From assembly GCF_010111755.1 (NCBI RefSeq), contig NC_088957.1, positions 310,001 to 374,000 on the forward strand: DNA of 64,000 nucleotides, in the 5' to 3' direction. The translations under genes were made by a program, and so were the position numbers. Under the pieces are notes generated by a model. That model made no database searches. It was not told the origin of the DNA and worked only from the letters and a program-made list of their open reading frames with translations. Source of the DNA: Nakaseomyces glabratus (Eukaryota; Ascomycota; Saccharomycetes; Saccharomycetales; Saccharomycetaceae). Positions 1-11,398 of the stretch are shown here, piece by piece (within the stretch, counting starts at the first letter, position 1; each line of letters starts with the position of its first letter).

Positions 1-2319
1 TTTAAAATTTCCAAAGAAATTGTATCTACTGTTATTCCAAAACTTGAAGAAATCAAGAAAGACCTATCCTTTAAAATTAAAGAAATTAAGGAATTGAATG
101 GCGATTTCAAGACCAATATCAACTACCACATAAAAATGACAGGCATCCTTCTGAAGAAGTATATTGCTGCGTGCAGATTTGTTGATAGAAACAACTATCT
201 ACAAGATGTACAAAACAAATTAAAGCCCAAGCACGATCCCTATCTACTAAAACTTCAACTAGACTTACAGCTGAAAAGACAAATCGCTGAAGAAAATTAT
301 CTTCAAGAAGCGTTTGTTAATTTACAAAGCTCAGGTTTACAGTTAGAGAAAATTATATACTCTAGAATTCAGCATGTTTTACAAAGATACTCCACCTTGA
401 TCGACTCTGAGGCCAGGCTAATGATTAAAAATTTGTGTCAAGAGTTACAATATGGTATACTCGCTAAACCTCCAGCCATGGAGTGGGACAACTTTGTTTC
501 CCATCATCCACTTTGTCTGTTGAACTGGAAGTCAAATGATCCTGTTCCTGTTCCTAGGAATGCATCGGCTGTAATCTATCCGAATATGAAATCCCCAATG
601 TCCAAGTGTATTAGGGCCGGCTATTTTATGATGAAATCGGAATCAAAAAGCTCAAAGTCGAATAATTTCCAGAAAAGTTATTTTATTTTGACGTCTACAT
701 ATATTCATCAATTTAGTTCTAGTGACTTCTACAAACCTAAGAAAGGTGCTCCAAATCAACAAAATTCCATCCAATTCCAATTCCAACCCAATATCTACCA
801 CAATTACAATAACAACTCGATTAATACTAGAAAGGTATCTGGTAATGTGAATGCTGTTTCGGGTCACAATGGTGTTACAGTCGAAAATAGCCCTTTCAGT
901 CGTCATTCGGAAGTAATTCCTATTGCGTCAATTCCTTTAAGCGAATGTAGACTTGTTGAATCTTCAGATGCAATTTTTGTTATAGAAGGTAAGGCTGAAT
1001 ATTCTAACAATTTAACAGAAAAAGTTCCAAAGAAGCAGGTTTATAAGAGTATGGCTCATGCAGGCTCCAATACCATTTCAAACCCTCTTGCATCTATCCC
1101 TGGCGCCAAATATGGCCAAGATGCATCTACCAAGGTGCTTCACAAAACCAAGCTGAGTAAATTGGTGAAAGGAGCAAAAGCCAAGACACTTGGAACTGAA
1201 ACTAGCAAACATTCAAAATCTGGCCTGGAAAAAGATGCTAACAAAGTTGTCACCAATAAGGTCTATACTACAGAGCAGGTTAAATGGACTTTTAAGATGG
1301 TTGCGGAAAAACCAACTGAAGATGAAGTTAAATACTTTAACAAATGGATAATTGACATTAAAAATCTTACGAAATTTGAAAAGCCCAAAGAGCGCTTCAA
1401 TTTTATTGAGGATAGATTGATGAAATCACAAACAAAGAGTCAAATGTCTGTTGCAGAAGAGGGCAGGAGTAATCAAAATAGTACGTCCAATTTTGCTGGA
1501 AAACCTACATATATCTCATTGGGTGTTGACTCCAAGAGTACGTTTACACCGGATGGTTCTGTGATGAATACACCTGCCATTGACGATAATGGTAACCTTA
1601 TAACCTTTGGTCAAAGACATTCTGTTGTCTCACCACACTACTCTAATAACTCAGACAACTCCTACAGACAGTCATATAGACCAACAAATTCACTTCCTGG
1701 TAGTAGGAATCTTTCTCCTCTCCCAGTTAATTCACCAACTAGTGTAAATTCTGAGGGTAGTGGTGGTGGTTATTTTGCTATTCCAGTGAATAAGCAAATG
1801 TCACACCCAGGATCTAATGTTCAAGTCAGTGAGTTTGGAAGTCGAAGTAATGTGAACACAGCTGGTAGTTCTCCTAATATAACTGGTATGGGATACTTTG
1901 TTCCGGTGCAAAGCACTGGTGTTGTTCCAAAGGTTAAAGTAAATAATGAAGAAATGGGACAGAATAGCCCACAGCCTCCAGCCTCACCATATAATAGTTT
2001 GAGAAAAAATATTAGTACTGGTAGTATTCCTACTCTTAACAATGAAGGAAGTAGACCTGAAAGTGGTAATTTTTACAAGAATAATAATAGCTCCACTAAT
2101 CTAGTTGCAGCCGCTAACGGGACAGCAAGGGTTCAAGCTGTAAGGAAACATAAAAAAAATGTCTCTTTCAGCTCTTTAAATAGTTTGATGTTTTCAAAGA
2201 AAGGTAGCGTTGGTTATGGTGGTCAACCAATCAATGGTATAAGCGAAAACAGCGATAATGAGGATGAGGGTAACTCGAAGGAAAGTAAAATCAAGTTAAA
2301 TCAATCACTATATTCATGA
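1..2319 (+). CDS. ASK10: Ask10/Rgc1-family PH-domain regulator of the glycerol channel, 5' end missing
   Basis: The frame is open from base 1, so the gene starts left of the window; 772 codons are present. The leucine codon at 94-96 is internal, not a start. The first ~150 residues are helical and charged, like the end of a BAR-type domain. A split PH domain follows, roughly from residue 200 (KCIRAGYFMMKSE) to 460 (NKWIIDIKNLTKFEK), interrupted by a long Ser/Asn/Lys-rich insert. The last ~310 residues are low-complexity and rich in Ser, Asn, Gly and Pro, with many possible kinase sites. In S. cerevisiae, Ask10 and Rgc1 bind and open the Fps1 glycerol channel and are Hog1 targets. The adjoining ESP1 matches the order YGR097W-YGR098C, which favours ASK10. 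Slm1/Slm2 share the architecture but have a much shorter C-terminal tail. Confidence 0.8.
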   Translation, partial: FKISKEIVSTVIPKLEEIKKDLSFKIKEIKELNGDFKTNINYHIKMTGILLKKYIAACRFVDRNNYLQDVQNKLKPKHDPYLLKLQLDLQLKRQIAEENYLQEAFVNLQSSGLQLEKIIYSRIQHVLQRYSTLIDSEARLMIKNLCQELQYGILAKPPAMEWDNFVSHHPLCLLNWKSNDPVPVPRNASAVIYPNMKSPMSKCIRAGYFMMKSESKSSKSNNFQKSYFILTSTYIHQFSSSDFYKPKKGAPNQQNSIQFQFQPNIYHNYNNNSINTRKVSGNVNAVSGHNGVTVENSPFSRHSEVIPIASIPLSECRLVESSDAIFVIEGKAEYSNNLTEKVPKKQVYKSMAHAGSNTISNPLASIPGAKYGQDASTKVLHKTKLSKLVKGAKAKTLGTETSKHSKSGLEKDANKVVTNKVYTTEQVKWTFKMVAEKPTEDEVKYFNKWIIDIKNLTKFEKPKERFNFIEDRLMKSQTKSQMSVAEEGRSNQNSTSNFAGKPTYISLGVDSKSTFTPDGSVMNTPAIDDNGNLITFGQRHSVVSPHYSNNSDNSYRQSYRPTNSLPGSRNLSPLPVNSPTSVNSEGSGGGYFAIPVNKQMSHPGSNVQVSEFGSRSNVNTAGSSPNITGMGYFVPVQSTGVVPKVKVNNEEMGQNSPQPPASPYNSLRKNISTGSIPTLNNEGSRPESGNFYKNNNSSTNLVAAANGTARVQAVRKHKKNVSFSSLNSLMFSKKGSVGYGGQPINGISENSDNEDEGNSKESKIKLNQSLYS

Positions 2320-2613
2320 TATCTTGCTACTACTAAAGTTCAATTTTCATACAAATAAAATAATAATGATCCAATAAAAAATGACATATTGATAAATATA
2401 TATATTCTAGTAATGCAATTAGACTTTGATAGAATGACGTTTAAATAAAAACTCCATGAACATAAGATGATAAAAGTGAAGTATATACAGGAAATCTTTT
2501 CAATTCTAATACATGTATGAATTACAATTTTGAAATCAAAATATTAGATGATAAACTACCACTGACTTTTTGTTTAAGGATTCAAAAAACATTACCAACC
2601 GTGATGTGATCAA

Positions 2614-3261
2614 TCAAATATGACTACCTAATTTATGGAAATTTCTGTTACAGTATAGGACACCACCATTTGTATCATCATTCATTACTATTGTGTCTTC
2701 CACCACACCTACCCAAATTTCATGGTCACCAACTCTAAACACATTTTTCTTCTTGCAGATGATAGCCAGTTGCGCTTCCTTTAAGATTGGTAAATCATAA
2801 TTAGTTTTATTGCCTATTTTGTGTATCATATAATGTTCGTTCATTTCAAGATCCTTAAACGGCATTGTACGATTTATACCTTGTAAGGCACCTTTACTAA
2901 AATTTCTTATAATATCTATTGACTCATTGGTTGGGTTTAATAAATGGATAGCAAAATACCTATTCTGATGCAACGTATCTGATGTTGCTGATGGAAGTTG
3001 TAAGTTAAATTGTATCATCGGATGTGGCTTTAATGCCAATGAAGTCATCGAAGAGATAGTTAGGCCATGAAATAATTCATGAGATGTACCTACCGGAGAT
3101 GCTGCTGTCAAAACCATGGCTTGATTTGCAACTTTGGCCATTGATTCTTTAAACTTTTGCTGTGTCACGACATGCTTACCACCATAAGATAAGCATCTTT
3201 TTGTAACTAAATGTTGCAGAGGCAGACACCTAACCACTCCGAGCCTAACGAATGGAAACAT
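2614..3261 (-). CDS. Mitochondrial flavin reductase-like (FMN-binding split-barrel) protein
   Basis: 215 residues from an ATG at 3261. Residues 1-30 are basic, hydroxylated and lack acidic residues (MFPFVRLGVVRC...), typical of a mitochondrial presequence. The rest fits the flavin reductase-like domain in order: an N-terminal FKESMAKVANQAMVLTA strand-helix, the GLTISSMTSLALKPHPMIQFN core that normally contacts FMN, an FAIHLLNP strand, then a C-terminal GDHEIWVGVVED segment and a closing GGVLYCNRNFHKLG. These match the family pattern of T-SS-SL-P-, GDH-G-V and L-Y-R-L. The family reduces or binds flavins; the substrate here is unknown. It lies between ASK10 and ESP1, where S. cerevisiae has no gene, and I cannot name an S. 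cerevisiae orthologue. Confidence 0.75.
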   Translation of the reverse strand: MFPFVRLGVVRCLPLQHLVTKRCLSYGGKHVVTQQKFKESMAKVANQAMVLTAASPVGTSHELFHGLTISSMTSLALKPHPMIQFNLQLPSATSDTLHQNRYFAIHLLNPTNESIDIIRNFSKGALQGINRTMPFKDLEMNEHYMIHKIGNKTNYDLPILKEAQLAIICKKKNVFRVGDHEIWVGVVEDTIVMNDDTNGGVLYCNRNFHKLGSHI

Positions 3262-3711
3262 TGTATAGATGAACTGCCAGTTCTTTCATGCATGCAAGGA
3301 TTGTCCTTATTAAAGAGACTTTTTGACTTAACTCAAAGAATACTAGCTTTATAACTGAAACCTGAACACTATGCTATTTCATATATTGATCCAACTTCTG
3401 ATAATCTTGAATAATTGATGCACCATCTATTTTAGCTCTTTTTTCAATTGCGGGGAGTAGTCATCGAAAAGTATCTTATTTTCATGATTTTTTCACAAGT
3501 GCTCCCTAAGTAGTCAAAAAGTTCCAAAATATCTTTCCATAATGAGTTAACCAAACATTATAGCATCAAGAAAGACAATGACAACCATTGTAACTTGAAA
3601 CTATAGCTATCAATTTAAAAATATTAATGGATATTTAATCAAGGAAACGCATATACAGTGAAATTTTGCTTGGTATATAATGTTTTTGCATGTTCAATGA
3701 GTTAATAACTC
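3262..3711. other. Intergenic: flavin-reductase promoter and ESP1 3' region
   Basis: AT-rich 450-bp gap between two minus-strand genes. It must hold the ESP1 3' processing signals on the right and the promoter of the flavin-reductase-like gene on the left. I see no RNA gene, repeat or recognisable factor site. Confidence 0.6.
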
Positions 3712-6700
3712 TTATATAAATACTACCGGCAGTCCATACACAACAGGAGCAGCTCCGTTCAAGTATTTCAAGTGGCATACAGTCCTTGAATCAGCAACTG
3801 CTTGGGGAACCCCAGTAATCACTGTGTTTGGTTTCGCATCAAGTAAATTGCATTTCTCAAGCATCTCGATACTAAACTTGTCAATATCTTTGTCAGTAAC
3901 ATCCCAGAGGTTACCTAAGACCATAACAGAGTTACCATACATGTATGATTCCGCTACACAGTTTGGATTAAGATTTCCATTAAGCTTTGTCGCTGCTGAA
4001 GAACAACCCATTAGAAATACCGGAGGTAGCTTGTCACACCTTTCTATTGTACAGTTACGAACGTATTGCTCCCCCCCACCATGTCCTACATACAAAAATA
4101 CCTTTGAATTAGTCAAATAGTCCATATATTCTTCCTCAGTTGGTTTTTGGTTGACTAAAAGTCGAGATCCAGCTCGACTATCCTGAATCCTTTCAAAAAT
4201 ATCCTTGAAGGTCTTTTCTGTCCGAACAAGGTCGCTATTGCTATTCAATATCATTGAAATATCGTTCGTCCTTTCAATTTTAACAGGTAAATTTCCTTTA
4301 ATGCTAGACAATAAATTGGATAATATAGTAAGCGATGGTACTCTAGTAACTGAGCGACCTTTGAGTGGTTTCATTATTTCCCAAGGGAATGTATGACAAC
4401 TGGGTCCCACAACTAAGAAGGTATGTTCGATTTTGGTGAATAATTTTTTGTTTACTCGAACCTTTCTGATCTCTTCTTCCAATAATACATGGAGTAACCC
4501 AAAATCTATTTCATCATAAGCATTTTCTTCACCTTTATGTGATAGAGTATCCAAAATAAAATAAATGACATCTTCAAGTGCAGTGAAAAATCCAAGATCA
4601 CTAGGATCTAGATCTAACAATAAACTGATTATCCACTCATCCAGCTGTAGAAAATTTGCTCTGTTACAACAATTTCTCCTGCTAGGTAGTATCTGATTTA
4701 AAATTGCGGTTATCTTTGATTGAAATTCTAGTAGCGCATCCTTATCACAATACAATCCGTTTAATATACCAGATAACCCATTTAGCCATGTTTTCTCAAT
4801 CCTCTCAATTAGATTGCCAAGTAATTCATCTAAATCATACCTTCGTTTCCACCAGTTGCGTACATCATTCTTGTCTTTTATAGTTTCAGTAACATTTTTG
4901 GATACACTTTCATTACTATCGTTAATTATCTTTTGTAAACTTTCTGACGCTTGTTGAAATGTTAAAGAATCTGCATCTAAATCCCTAGAAACATTTCGAT
5001 CTATGGGTATTTTGGCCATGATATTTTTCGAATCCAGATTTGAAATTCTTCTTATTATCAGAGTATTAGTCAGTTTACATATATCAATGCATATTACTTC
5101 CACTGTGATATTACACAAATCTAGTAAACGGTCTTTTCCAATTTGCTCTTCCCAGTTAAGCGTTACATTTTTAGATTTCATAATCTCATAATTTGATGAT
5201 TCGAGTTCAAATATAGTTTTACCATATATGTCGCAATTTTTATCGGCCAGTAAACTTTCATAAGTATGTGTTATTTCCGAAGGTAACTCATTTAACTGAG
5301 TGATTGTTTCTTCAATTAATTGCTTCCTCGACTCTGGTACTGACAGTAACGAAATTAGGTAAAAATAGTTTAGTCGGTAGATATCAGAAACCTTTAAAAT
5401 TACGTTTCTTTCAGTGAGTTCTTGTCTCATAGCGTTAAATGTTGTAAAGAACTCGTCCAGTATATCCATTACAATGTGCTTATTAGTTTTAAAACTTGTC
5501 GGTCTCCGTTTGGGTGTCATGTTCGAGGACCGATTTGTGCTGTTTGATGATATCATCCCAACATCCAAAATATTGCTTAAACTCCCTGGTGATACACAAT
5601 TCAAATTTGCTAAAATTGTTTCATTCAAACTTTTCAAAAATGGATCTGCATCAATCTCTAGTACTAATCTCTGGTTGATATGTACAATCTTGTTAAAGAA
5701 ATTCATATTACTATATTGTGTTGGACATTCATCACAGATGTTACCGAGCTTAAGTTTCCAGCTCAAAAAAAAGTCGGTATCGTTCAGGTCATAACCGAAG
5801 TACAATCTTAGTGACTCCTGGATTTTATCATATTCTTCATTAATATATAAAAAGCTGGTAGTATTGATAATATCATGCTCTGCATTTAGATTATCAAAGA
5901 CATAGTTTGCATTTTTCTTATGCGTCAACGCAGAATCATAATCCCCATTCTCTAGATAAAATTCAAATAAGAGAACATGTACTGAAAATAAAAAAATAGG
6001 TTGGTCAAAAACTGGCAGTAATTTTGTAACTTCTTTACAGTAATATTGAGCGCCCTTCGCAAGACCCACTGCAGTGTAGATTTTAATTAAATTGGAATAA
6101 GATGATACTAATTGATTCAAAACTGTTAATCTGTCATTTAAATCTAGCTTTTCAATTATTTTTAGAACAGATTTTCCAATTTTTAGACCTTTTTTACTGA
6201 CCTCCACTGCATAAGAGTAGCACTTCTTTTGGTTTAACAAGCTGGCATAATAGTTAGCAAACTTAATATTGAAAATAAGTTTCTGAAAGTATTTATTCAG
6301 GTTAGATTTGTCATTAGTACTAAAATCCAAAATATGCTCCTTAATATCCTTGGGTACTCTTTCATTGCTAGAAGTAAAAAGTTCGGGTGAATCTTCCCAG
6401 GAAGCGTACAACAAACTCATAATTAAATGGTTGTAAATATCTTTCTCGTCATCAAATTTGATTTCTCCTTTTTGATTAGTAAATTGATCAAAAACATGTT
6501 TTGTCCTATTCTTTAATTTCAAACGCATACACGAATGAGCCTTATAAGTGATATAATCATTTGATAAAGTTTTGTAATATTCTGTTCTTTTCTCTAAAAT
6601 TCCAACAACTGATAGAAGAAGTTTATGGTAGCCATTTATCGATAGATAGTTAAGCAGCTTTTTGATAAAATCGTTCTCGATTCTGGAGCAATAATTAACT

Positions 6701-8526
6701 TTATTATCTTTGGTAGCAAACTGACAAAATGTTTTAGTGACCTGCACCAGATACATTGTTCTTCCCTTTGCGATATCATTATTTAACAAATAGTTGCATT
6801 TCAGAAGCGGAAAAACGTCATACACAATGCCATCTTGATTACTACTATCGTTATACTCCTCTGAAGTAAGCACTTTTTCGGGGAAGAATGACGATTGAAG
6901 TAGTAAAATACAGGGCTCCATACACTCATTATTTGGGTACCTATCATTTGTAACTCCGGCAATTATTCCCTTCATTACTTCTGACTTGCATTCTAGGTTT
7001 TCCCACTTTAGAGTCCCGATTTTCCTTTTGACAATAGCGGCTATATATTCACAAACTGCGTAGACTTCATTAAAGTGCTCTTTACCGTCGAATAAAGTAT
7101 GATGATAAAAAATTTGTAAAATTTTGTATCTGTTTCTAATCTCTTTAGTTGCAGAAAGAAATACATTGAATTTATTCAGATCAGATGGTTTGATTTTTTC
7201 GGTTTCTTTGTAATTCAATAACAACCTAGAAAATTCAAATTTAGATACCAGTAAAAGTAACTCAGAATTTTTTGTTTTCAGTGCAATGTTATATGCCACA
7301 GCCATGGTGTTCTCAAACGTTTTATGTAGAGAGTTTGTTGTACAAAACTGTATCATGGACTCGATAAGTTTTATAAGGGGAGAAATATCGTTAGATAAAT
7401 ACTTCACATTGCTATTCAGTAAGATTATTATCTTATCCAAAAATTTCAAGACTGGTTTCGATATCTCGTAGCATTTTATTTGAAAAATTGACAATATTCT
7501 TTGTATCAACAAAATGCTTTTCTCATCAAGCTCTTTCTCAAAGACTCTTCCCTCTTCAGCGATAATGTTGATAAGGTCATTTAATTGCTTGGTAGACATC
7601 ATATACTTGTCAAAGAACCTTTCATTCCGCTCTAAATTAGTAACTACATTCTGTAAATTGAAAAATCCTTCTGGCACATGCTCAGCCGATGTACTAGAAA
7701 ATAGTTGATCATTATTTGATTTATATTGCATCTGGTAACTGAAATAGAACATGCTCAAGTATCTTGATGTGAGAGTATTGTTTGAAGTCTTCTGTCTTCC
7801 TAACTGCTGTAAGAAAGCATCTCTAGTCATGTTTTTTATAAACTCATCATATCTGAAGTTAAATTGTGCAATATACTGCAAGAACTTCAATCCAAAAAGC
7901 AAACGATATTCCTTGAACTTAGAGTAGTAGTTAAGTATTAATTTAATTACAGTATTCTTCTTTAATTTATGATCCTCCAATAAAAGCTTTCTATCGTAGG
8001 CAAACAGCTTTATGACACTAATAATGCTCTCAGATACATCATGCTTTTTTAATAATGTTTGTAACACTAATATCTTCAATGAGGATAAGTATTCCTTATT
8101 GTTTTTTGTATAATCACATAGAAGCAATTGCTGAATCTCTGAAATGGAATTCCTATTTGTGTTATTGTATAATGAAATGATATTCCTGGATGCGCTATTC
8201 AAGCAATTACCATTGATTAATTTCACTATAAGTAAAAGATGTTGCTTTGTTATTAAATTAATAACTCGGAGACCATGTATGCGGTAATAATAGCTGTATG
8301 TGTTGCTTAAGGTAGTTTCGATCTCGCTTGATGATCCTTCATCGGAGACGGTAAGGTTTGAGACTGCATAAGATAAATTTGATACTGTATATTGGTGCAT
8401 TAAATGGTGTGTACAATTATTATCATGTGTCACTCCCCGTTTAAGTGAGTGGGATAAAGTTTTATACTCATCACCTAACTGTGCATTCAAGTCAACTTCA
8501 TGGAGACTATTATCAAATCGTACCAT
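3712..8526 (-). CDS. ESP1: Separase (cohesin-cleaving cysteine protease)
   Basis: 1604 residues, close to the ~1630 of S. cerevisiae Esp1. Separase cleaves the cohesin kleisin Scc1/Rec8 at anaphase onset and is held inactive by securin. The long N-terminal part is helical-repeat-like without sharp motifs. The C-terminal peptidase C50 domain is clear: the catalytic histidine is in YVGHGGGEQYV (H1482) and the catalytic cysteine in FLMGCSSAA (C1508). Their 26-residue spacing is the same as in S. cerevisiae. NLWDVTDKDIDKF follows, as in other separases. The ATG at 8526 is the first in frame. Next to the ASK10-type gene it keeps the YGR097W-YGR098C arrangement. The protein is intact, with no frameshift. 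Confidence 0.97.
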   Translation of the reverse strand: MVRFDNSLHEVDLNAQLGDEYKTLSHSLKRGVTHDNNCTHHLMHQYTVSNLSYAVSNLTVSDEGSSSEIETTLSNTYSYYYRIHGLRVINLITKQHLLLIVKLINGNCLNSASRNIISLYNNTNRNSISEIQQLLLCDYTKNNKEYLSSLKILVLQTLLKKHDVSESIISVIKLFAYDRKLLLEDHKLKKNTVIKLILNYYSKFKEYRLLFGLKFLQYIAQFNFRYDEFIKNMTRDAFLQQLGRQKTSNNTLTSRYLSMFYFSYQMQYKSNNDQLFSSTSAEHVPEGFFNLQNVVTNLERNERFFDKYMMSTKQLNDLINIIAEEGRVFEKELDEKSILLIQRILSIFQIKCYEISKPVLKFLDKIIILLNSNVKYLSNDISPLIKLIESMIQFCTTNSLHKTFENTMAVAYNIALKTKNSELLLLVSKFEFSRLLLNYKETEKIKPSDLNKFNVFLSATKEIRNRYKILQIFYHHTLFDGKEHFNEVYAVCEYIAAIVKRKIGTLKWENLECKSEVMKGIIAGVTNDRYPNNECMEPCILLLQSSFFPEKVLTSEEYNDSSNQDGIVYDVFPLLKCNYLLNNDIAKGRTMYLVQVTKTFCQFATKDNKVNYCSRIENDFIKKLLNYLSINGYHKLLLSVVGILEKRTEYYKTLSNDYITYKAHSCMRLKLKNRTKHVFDQFTNQKGEIKFDDEKDIYNHLIMSLLYASWEDSPELFTSSNERVPKDIKEHILDFSTNDKSNLNKYFQKLIFNIKFANYYASLLNQKKCYSYAVEVSKKGLKIGKSVLKIIEKLDLNDRLTVLNQLVSSYSNLIKIYTAVGLAKGAQYYCKEVTKLLPVFDQPIFLFSVHVLLFEFYLENGDYDSALTHKKNANYVFDNLNAEHDIINTTSFLYINEEYDKIQESLRLYFGYDLNDTDFFLSWKLKLGNICDECPTQYSNMNFFNKIVHINQRLVLEIDADPFLKSLNETILANLNCVSPGSLSNILDVGMISSNSTNRSSNMTPKRRPTSFKTNKHIVMDILDEFFTTFNAMRQELTERNVILKVSDIYRLNYFYLISLLSVPESRKQLIEETITQLNELPSEITHTYESLLADKNCDIYGKTIFELESSNYEIMKSKNVTLNWEEQIGKDRLLDLCNITVEVICIDICKLTNTLIIRRISNLDSKNIMAKIPIDRNVSRDLDADSLTFQQASESLQKIINDSNESVSKNVTETIKDKNDVRNWWKRRYDLDELLGNLIERIEKTWLNGLSGILNGLYCDKDALLEFQSKITAILNQILPSRRNCCNRANFLQLDEWIISLLLDLDPSDLGFFTALEDVIYFILDTLSHKGEENAYDEIDFGLLHVLLEEEIRKVRVNKKLFTKIEHTFLVVGPSCHTFPWEIMKPLKGRSVTRVPSLTILSNLLSSIKGNLPVKIERTNDISMILNSNSDLVRTEKTFKDIFERIQDSRAGSRLLVNQKPTEEEYMDYLTNSKVFLYVGHGGGEQYVRNCTIERCDKLPPVFLMGCSSAATKLNGNLNPNCVAESYMYGNSVMVLGNLWDVTDKDIDKFSIEMLEKCNLLDAKPNTVITGVPQAVADSRTVCHLKYLNGAAPVVYGLPVVFI

Positions 8527-9142
8527 TGATTAGTAGGTAATCCAGCTTCAACTGTTCAGTTCAATAAAGTTCCTTATGCAATTTCACCACAAAAGTAGTA
8601 TCAATCCGGTTCCTGCCCTGATTTTTTGTTTGTGTTTTGTATCAGTATAAGCAAAAGTTCAATATTATAATAATTGCAAATAAAAGCTGCTGCTTAACTT
8701 TTGAACATTCAAATAGTAAAAAAGTAAGCTTACTGGTGTAGGATATACACTATGGTTTTTCTTGGTTAACTCATGAAATATTATCTATTTATGGTGCTAC
8801 TGTGTGTTTACATTTAGAAAATCCGAGAATGCATGGAAAAGGCGAAGAAAATCCACATAGCCATCAGATAAGTAAAGTGATGAGCTATGTCAAATTGTAG
8901 AACAAAATGAATTGCGAAAATATCCTTTTCAGCTTCTAACAGTTTGTTTAACAACAAGATATGTTTCATTTGAAGAATTTCTATGGTTCTAAACAATCGA
9001 GATAGAAAAAGATTAAGTATAACTTTAATTACTTAGAAAAAAACATACTTAACATAAAAATGTTGATGAATAGTGAAGAATATAAAAAAAATGGGAGCTA
9101 TTTTCTAATTTACTTATTGATCATGAATATGTATGACTTGTT
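8527..9142. other. Intergenic: ESP1 promoter and IML2 3' region
   Basis: 616 bp between two minus-strand genes, very AT-rich, with poly(A)/poly(T) runs. The short open frames here are not protein-like. I see no cell-cycle box (ACGCGT or CACGAAA) near the ESP1 start and no RNA gene. Confidence 0.6.
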
Positions 9143-11398
9143 CTAATTGTTCAAAGCACTATCTACTCTATCGATCGCTGCCTTAATCTTCATACCAACA
9201 CGACTACTCAACTCATAGTCGTCAGCATAATTTTGAGCTCTCAATAGCCATTCCTTACATTCGGATAAACCTTGCACTCCGTTTAGTTTCCAGCAAAATA
9301 AAGCACGTTCATACAATGCAGATGGGTACAGCCATGGGTCCTCGTTTTTCTTTACATACTCAACTTTCCCATCGGGTAATTCCTTGAAGAAAGTAGGTAG
9401 TACTTTCTGATCTAATAAGTCACAGCCTTCCTTGATTTTATCGGATCTTCTTAAACATAGAGAAACTAGTAAATCTCTGATCAAGTTTTGGTCAGGATCA
9501 TTGGCTTCGACAGCTGGGTTTTTGTATTCAGTTAGCATCTTTTTGGAGATATCTAAATGCTTCTGAGACATTCTATTAAAACCGTTGTAGAAATAAGCGA
9601 TTTCATATACAGGACCTGTGGCAATAGCATCAAGTGGATTTGTCAAGTTCAGTTTTACTTGCATAGCTTTGAATTGATCCACCTTTCTGGCAACAAATCT
9701 ATCTAATGGCAGATTTTTGGATCTCCAGGTTTTCTTACCTAGGTAATCAACTGACTTGAAAATAAGAGTGGTTGCCTTTTCTTTATAAAATTCCTCCTTA
9801 TCGCTCTTCAAGTCACCCATTTGAATCATTCTCCAGTTTTCCAAATAACAGCACCCTGCAAAGTAACTGTAGAAGGCGTGAGACCAATCGCTAATATCTA
9901 AAAGAGATAAAATGTCGTCAGCAGCTCTATCGTATTCATGAAGATGAATCAATGTAATAGCTCTATCAAAAATCATTAGTGTCTTAACCTGTCTCATTTG
10001 AATGCTATTTACATCAATAGAATCCATCAAAGCAACAGCGTCTTCTAATCTACCTTTACCAGAAAGCATTCTAGCTTCATTCAATAGCCACAGAGCACTA
10101 TTAGGGAACAATGCACGCGATTTTAATAAAGCATCTTCCAATATTTTGCCTGGATGCAAGATTGTGTTGCTATCCATATGAAGATCATCGTCTTTTAATT
10201 TCAGAGATTCCATATCTTTAGTCATAGTAGATGTATCATCGTTATTTTCTTCCTGACCCTTTTTATCCTCAGTTGAGTTCAAGTATTCCTTCACCGAGGC
10301 GGGAACATCAAAGTCATCATCAGTAAATTGGAATGGGCCATCATAATAAAACATAAGACCAAGAAGGCCAATGCAGCCATGAACATTTCTGTGCTTGGTG
10401 GCCTTCCACACCAACCTCAAACCTTCTTCACGGGAACCACGGAATCCGACGGCTGAAAGGACGGCACCAATGGCAGGTGGTAATAATGAAAGAACAACTT
10501 GCAAAATACCAAAACATAAGTTAACACCGGAGTGAATAAACTCATCTATTGTGGCTTGGCTTCTATCAACATCATCAGAAAGAGGAAGATGCTCTTTGAT
10601 TTCTTCCTTTGGCAAGGAGTTCATGGCTTGCAAACCCAAATCGTTTCTTAGCCTGTTGATTGCAGGTGGGTTGTCAATATGTGCCCCAGATAATCTCTTT
10701 GCACGCATTTTATGAACTTTGTCGGCGAATTCTAGTAGCTCTTTATCCTTGGCTTCTTCCTCAGTAAGTTTGTATGGGATATCAATCGAGTTAAAGATGT
10801 CACCTTCTGAAATGAAGCTAGCTGAGGAAGATTTACTTTCCTCACCATTATTTTCAGCATTTGTGATAGAAGCTTCATTGGCGGCTTTGATTTGTTCTAG
10901 TACCTCTTGTAAAGTATAGTACGCCTTTCTCAGCTTCAAAAGCGCCTTCGCAACTTCCATCATACTTTCACTAAAAATCATAAGCAATGCATGTAGAAGC
11001 AATGATTCAGTATATGTAACGGCAAAAACAGTACCTGGTGGATATTTACTGCTGTTACTCAAGTTTAGCTTTTCAGCATTAGCCTTGCTCTTTTGCGACA
11101 AGGTTTCGGCCTTGGCCAAAGTAGCAGAGGCTTTCTTCATCTCCTCGGCTTCAAAACTTAGCGTAGCCTCCAAGAATTCAATAACACCACGAGCTAGTAC
11201 ATTAATAGTCCTTTCATCTTCATTAGCAGAATCATCGCTTTCTTTTAGCAAATTTAGACCTCTCTCTGGATTATCGTCTAGAACATAGTCCATAGCACGC
11301 AAAGCAACCTCAAAGTCATACGCTTGCTGCAAAATTAGCTTGGTCTTCTCTTCCTGTGTAAGCTCTGGAGCTTTATTCCCTCCAAAGAAACTGAACAT
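9143..11398 (-). CDS. IML2: Iml2/YKR018C-family (TTC39-like) protein of inclusion-body and lipid-droplet homeostasis
   Basis: 751 residues from the ATG at 11398. It aligns along its length with S. cerevisiae Iml2 (YJL082W) and its paralogue YKR018C: an N-terminal Phe-Gly start, [86 protein letters not shown] and a C-terminal [12 protein letters not shown]...[16 protein letters not shown]. Iml2 is linked to clearance of protein inclusions and to lipid droplets; its fold is a TPR-like helical array (TTC39 family). The acidic, Ser-rich stretch around residues 370-395 is a variable linker. IML2 and YKR018C are whole-genome-duplication sisters, and I cannot tell which copy this is. Neither neighbour matches an S. 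cerevisiae IML2 or YKR018C context, so it sits at a rearrangement. Confidence 0.9.

Noticed and set aside
1..2319. Assignment to SLM1/SLM2
   Set aside because: BAR plus PH architecture fits, but the long Ser/Asn C-terminal tail and adjacency to ESP1 favour ASK10.
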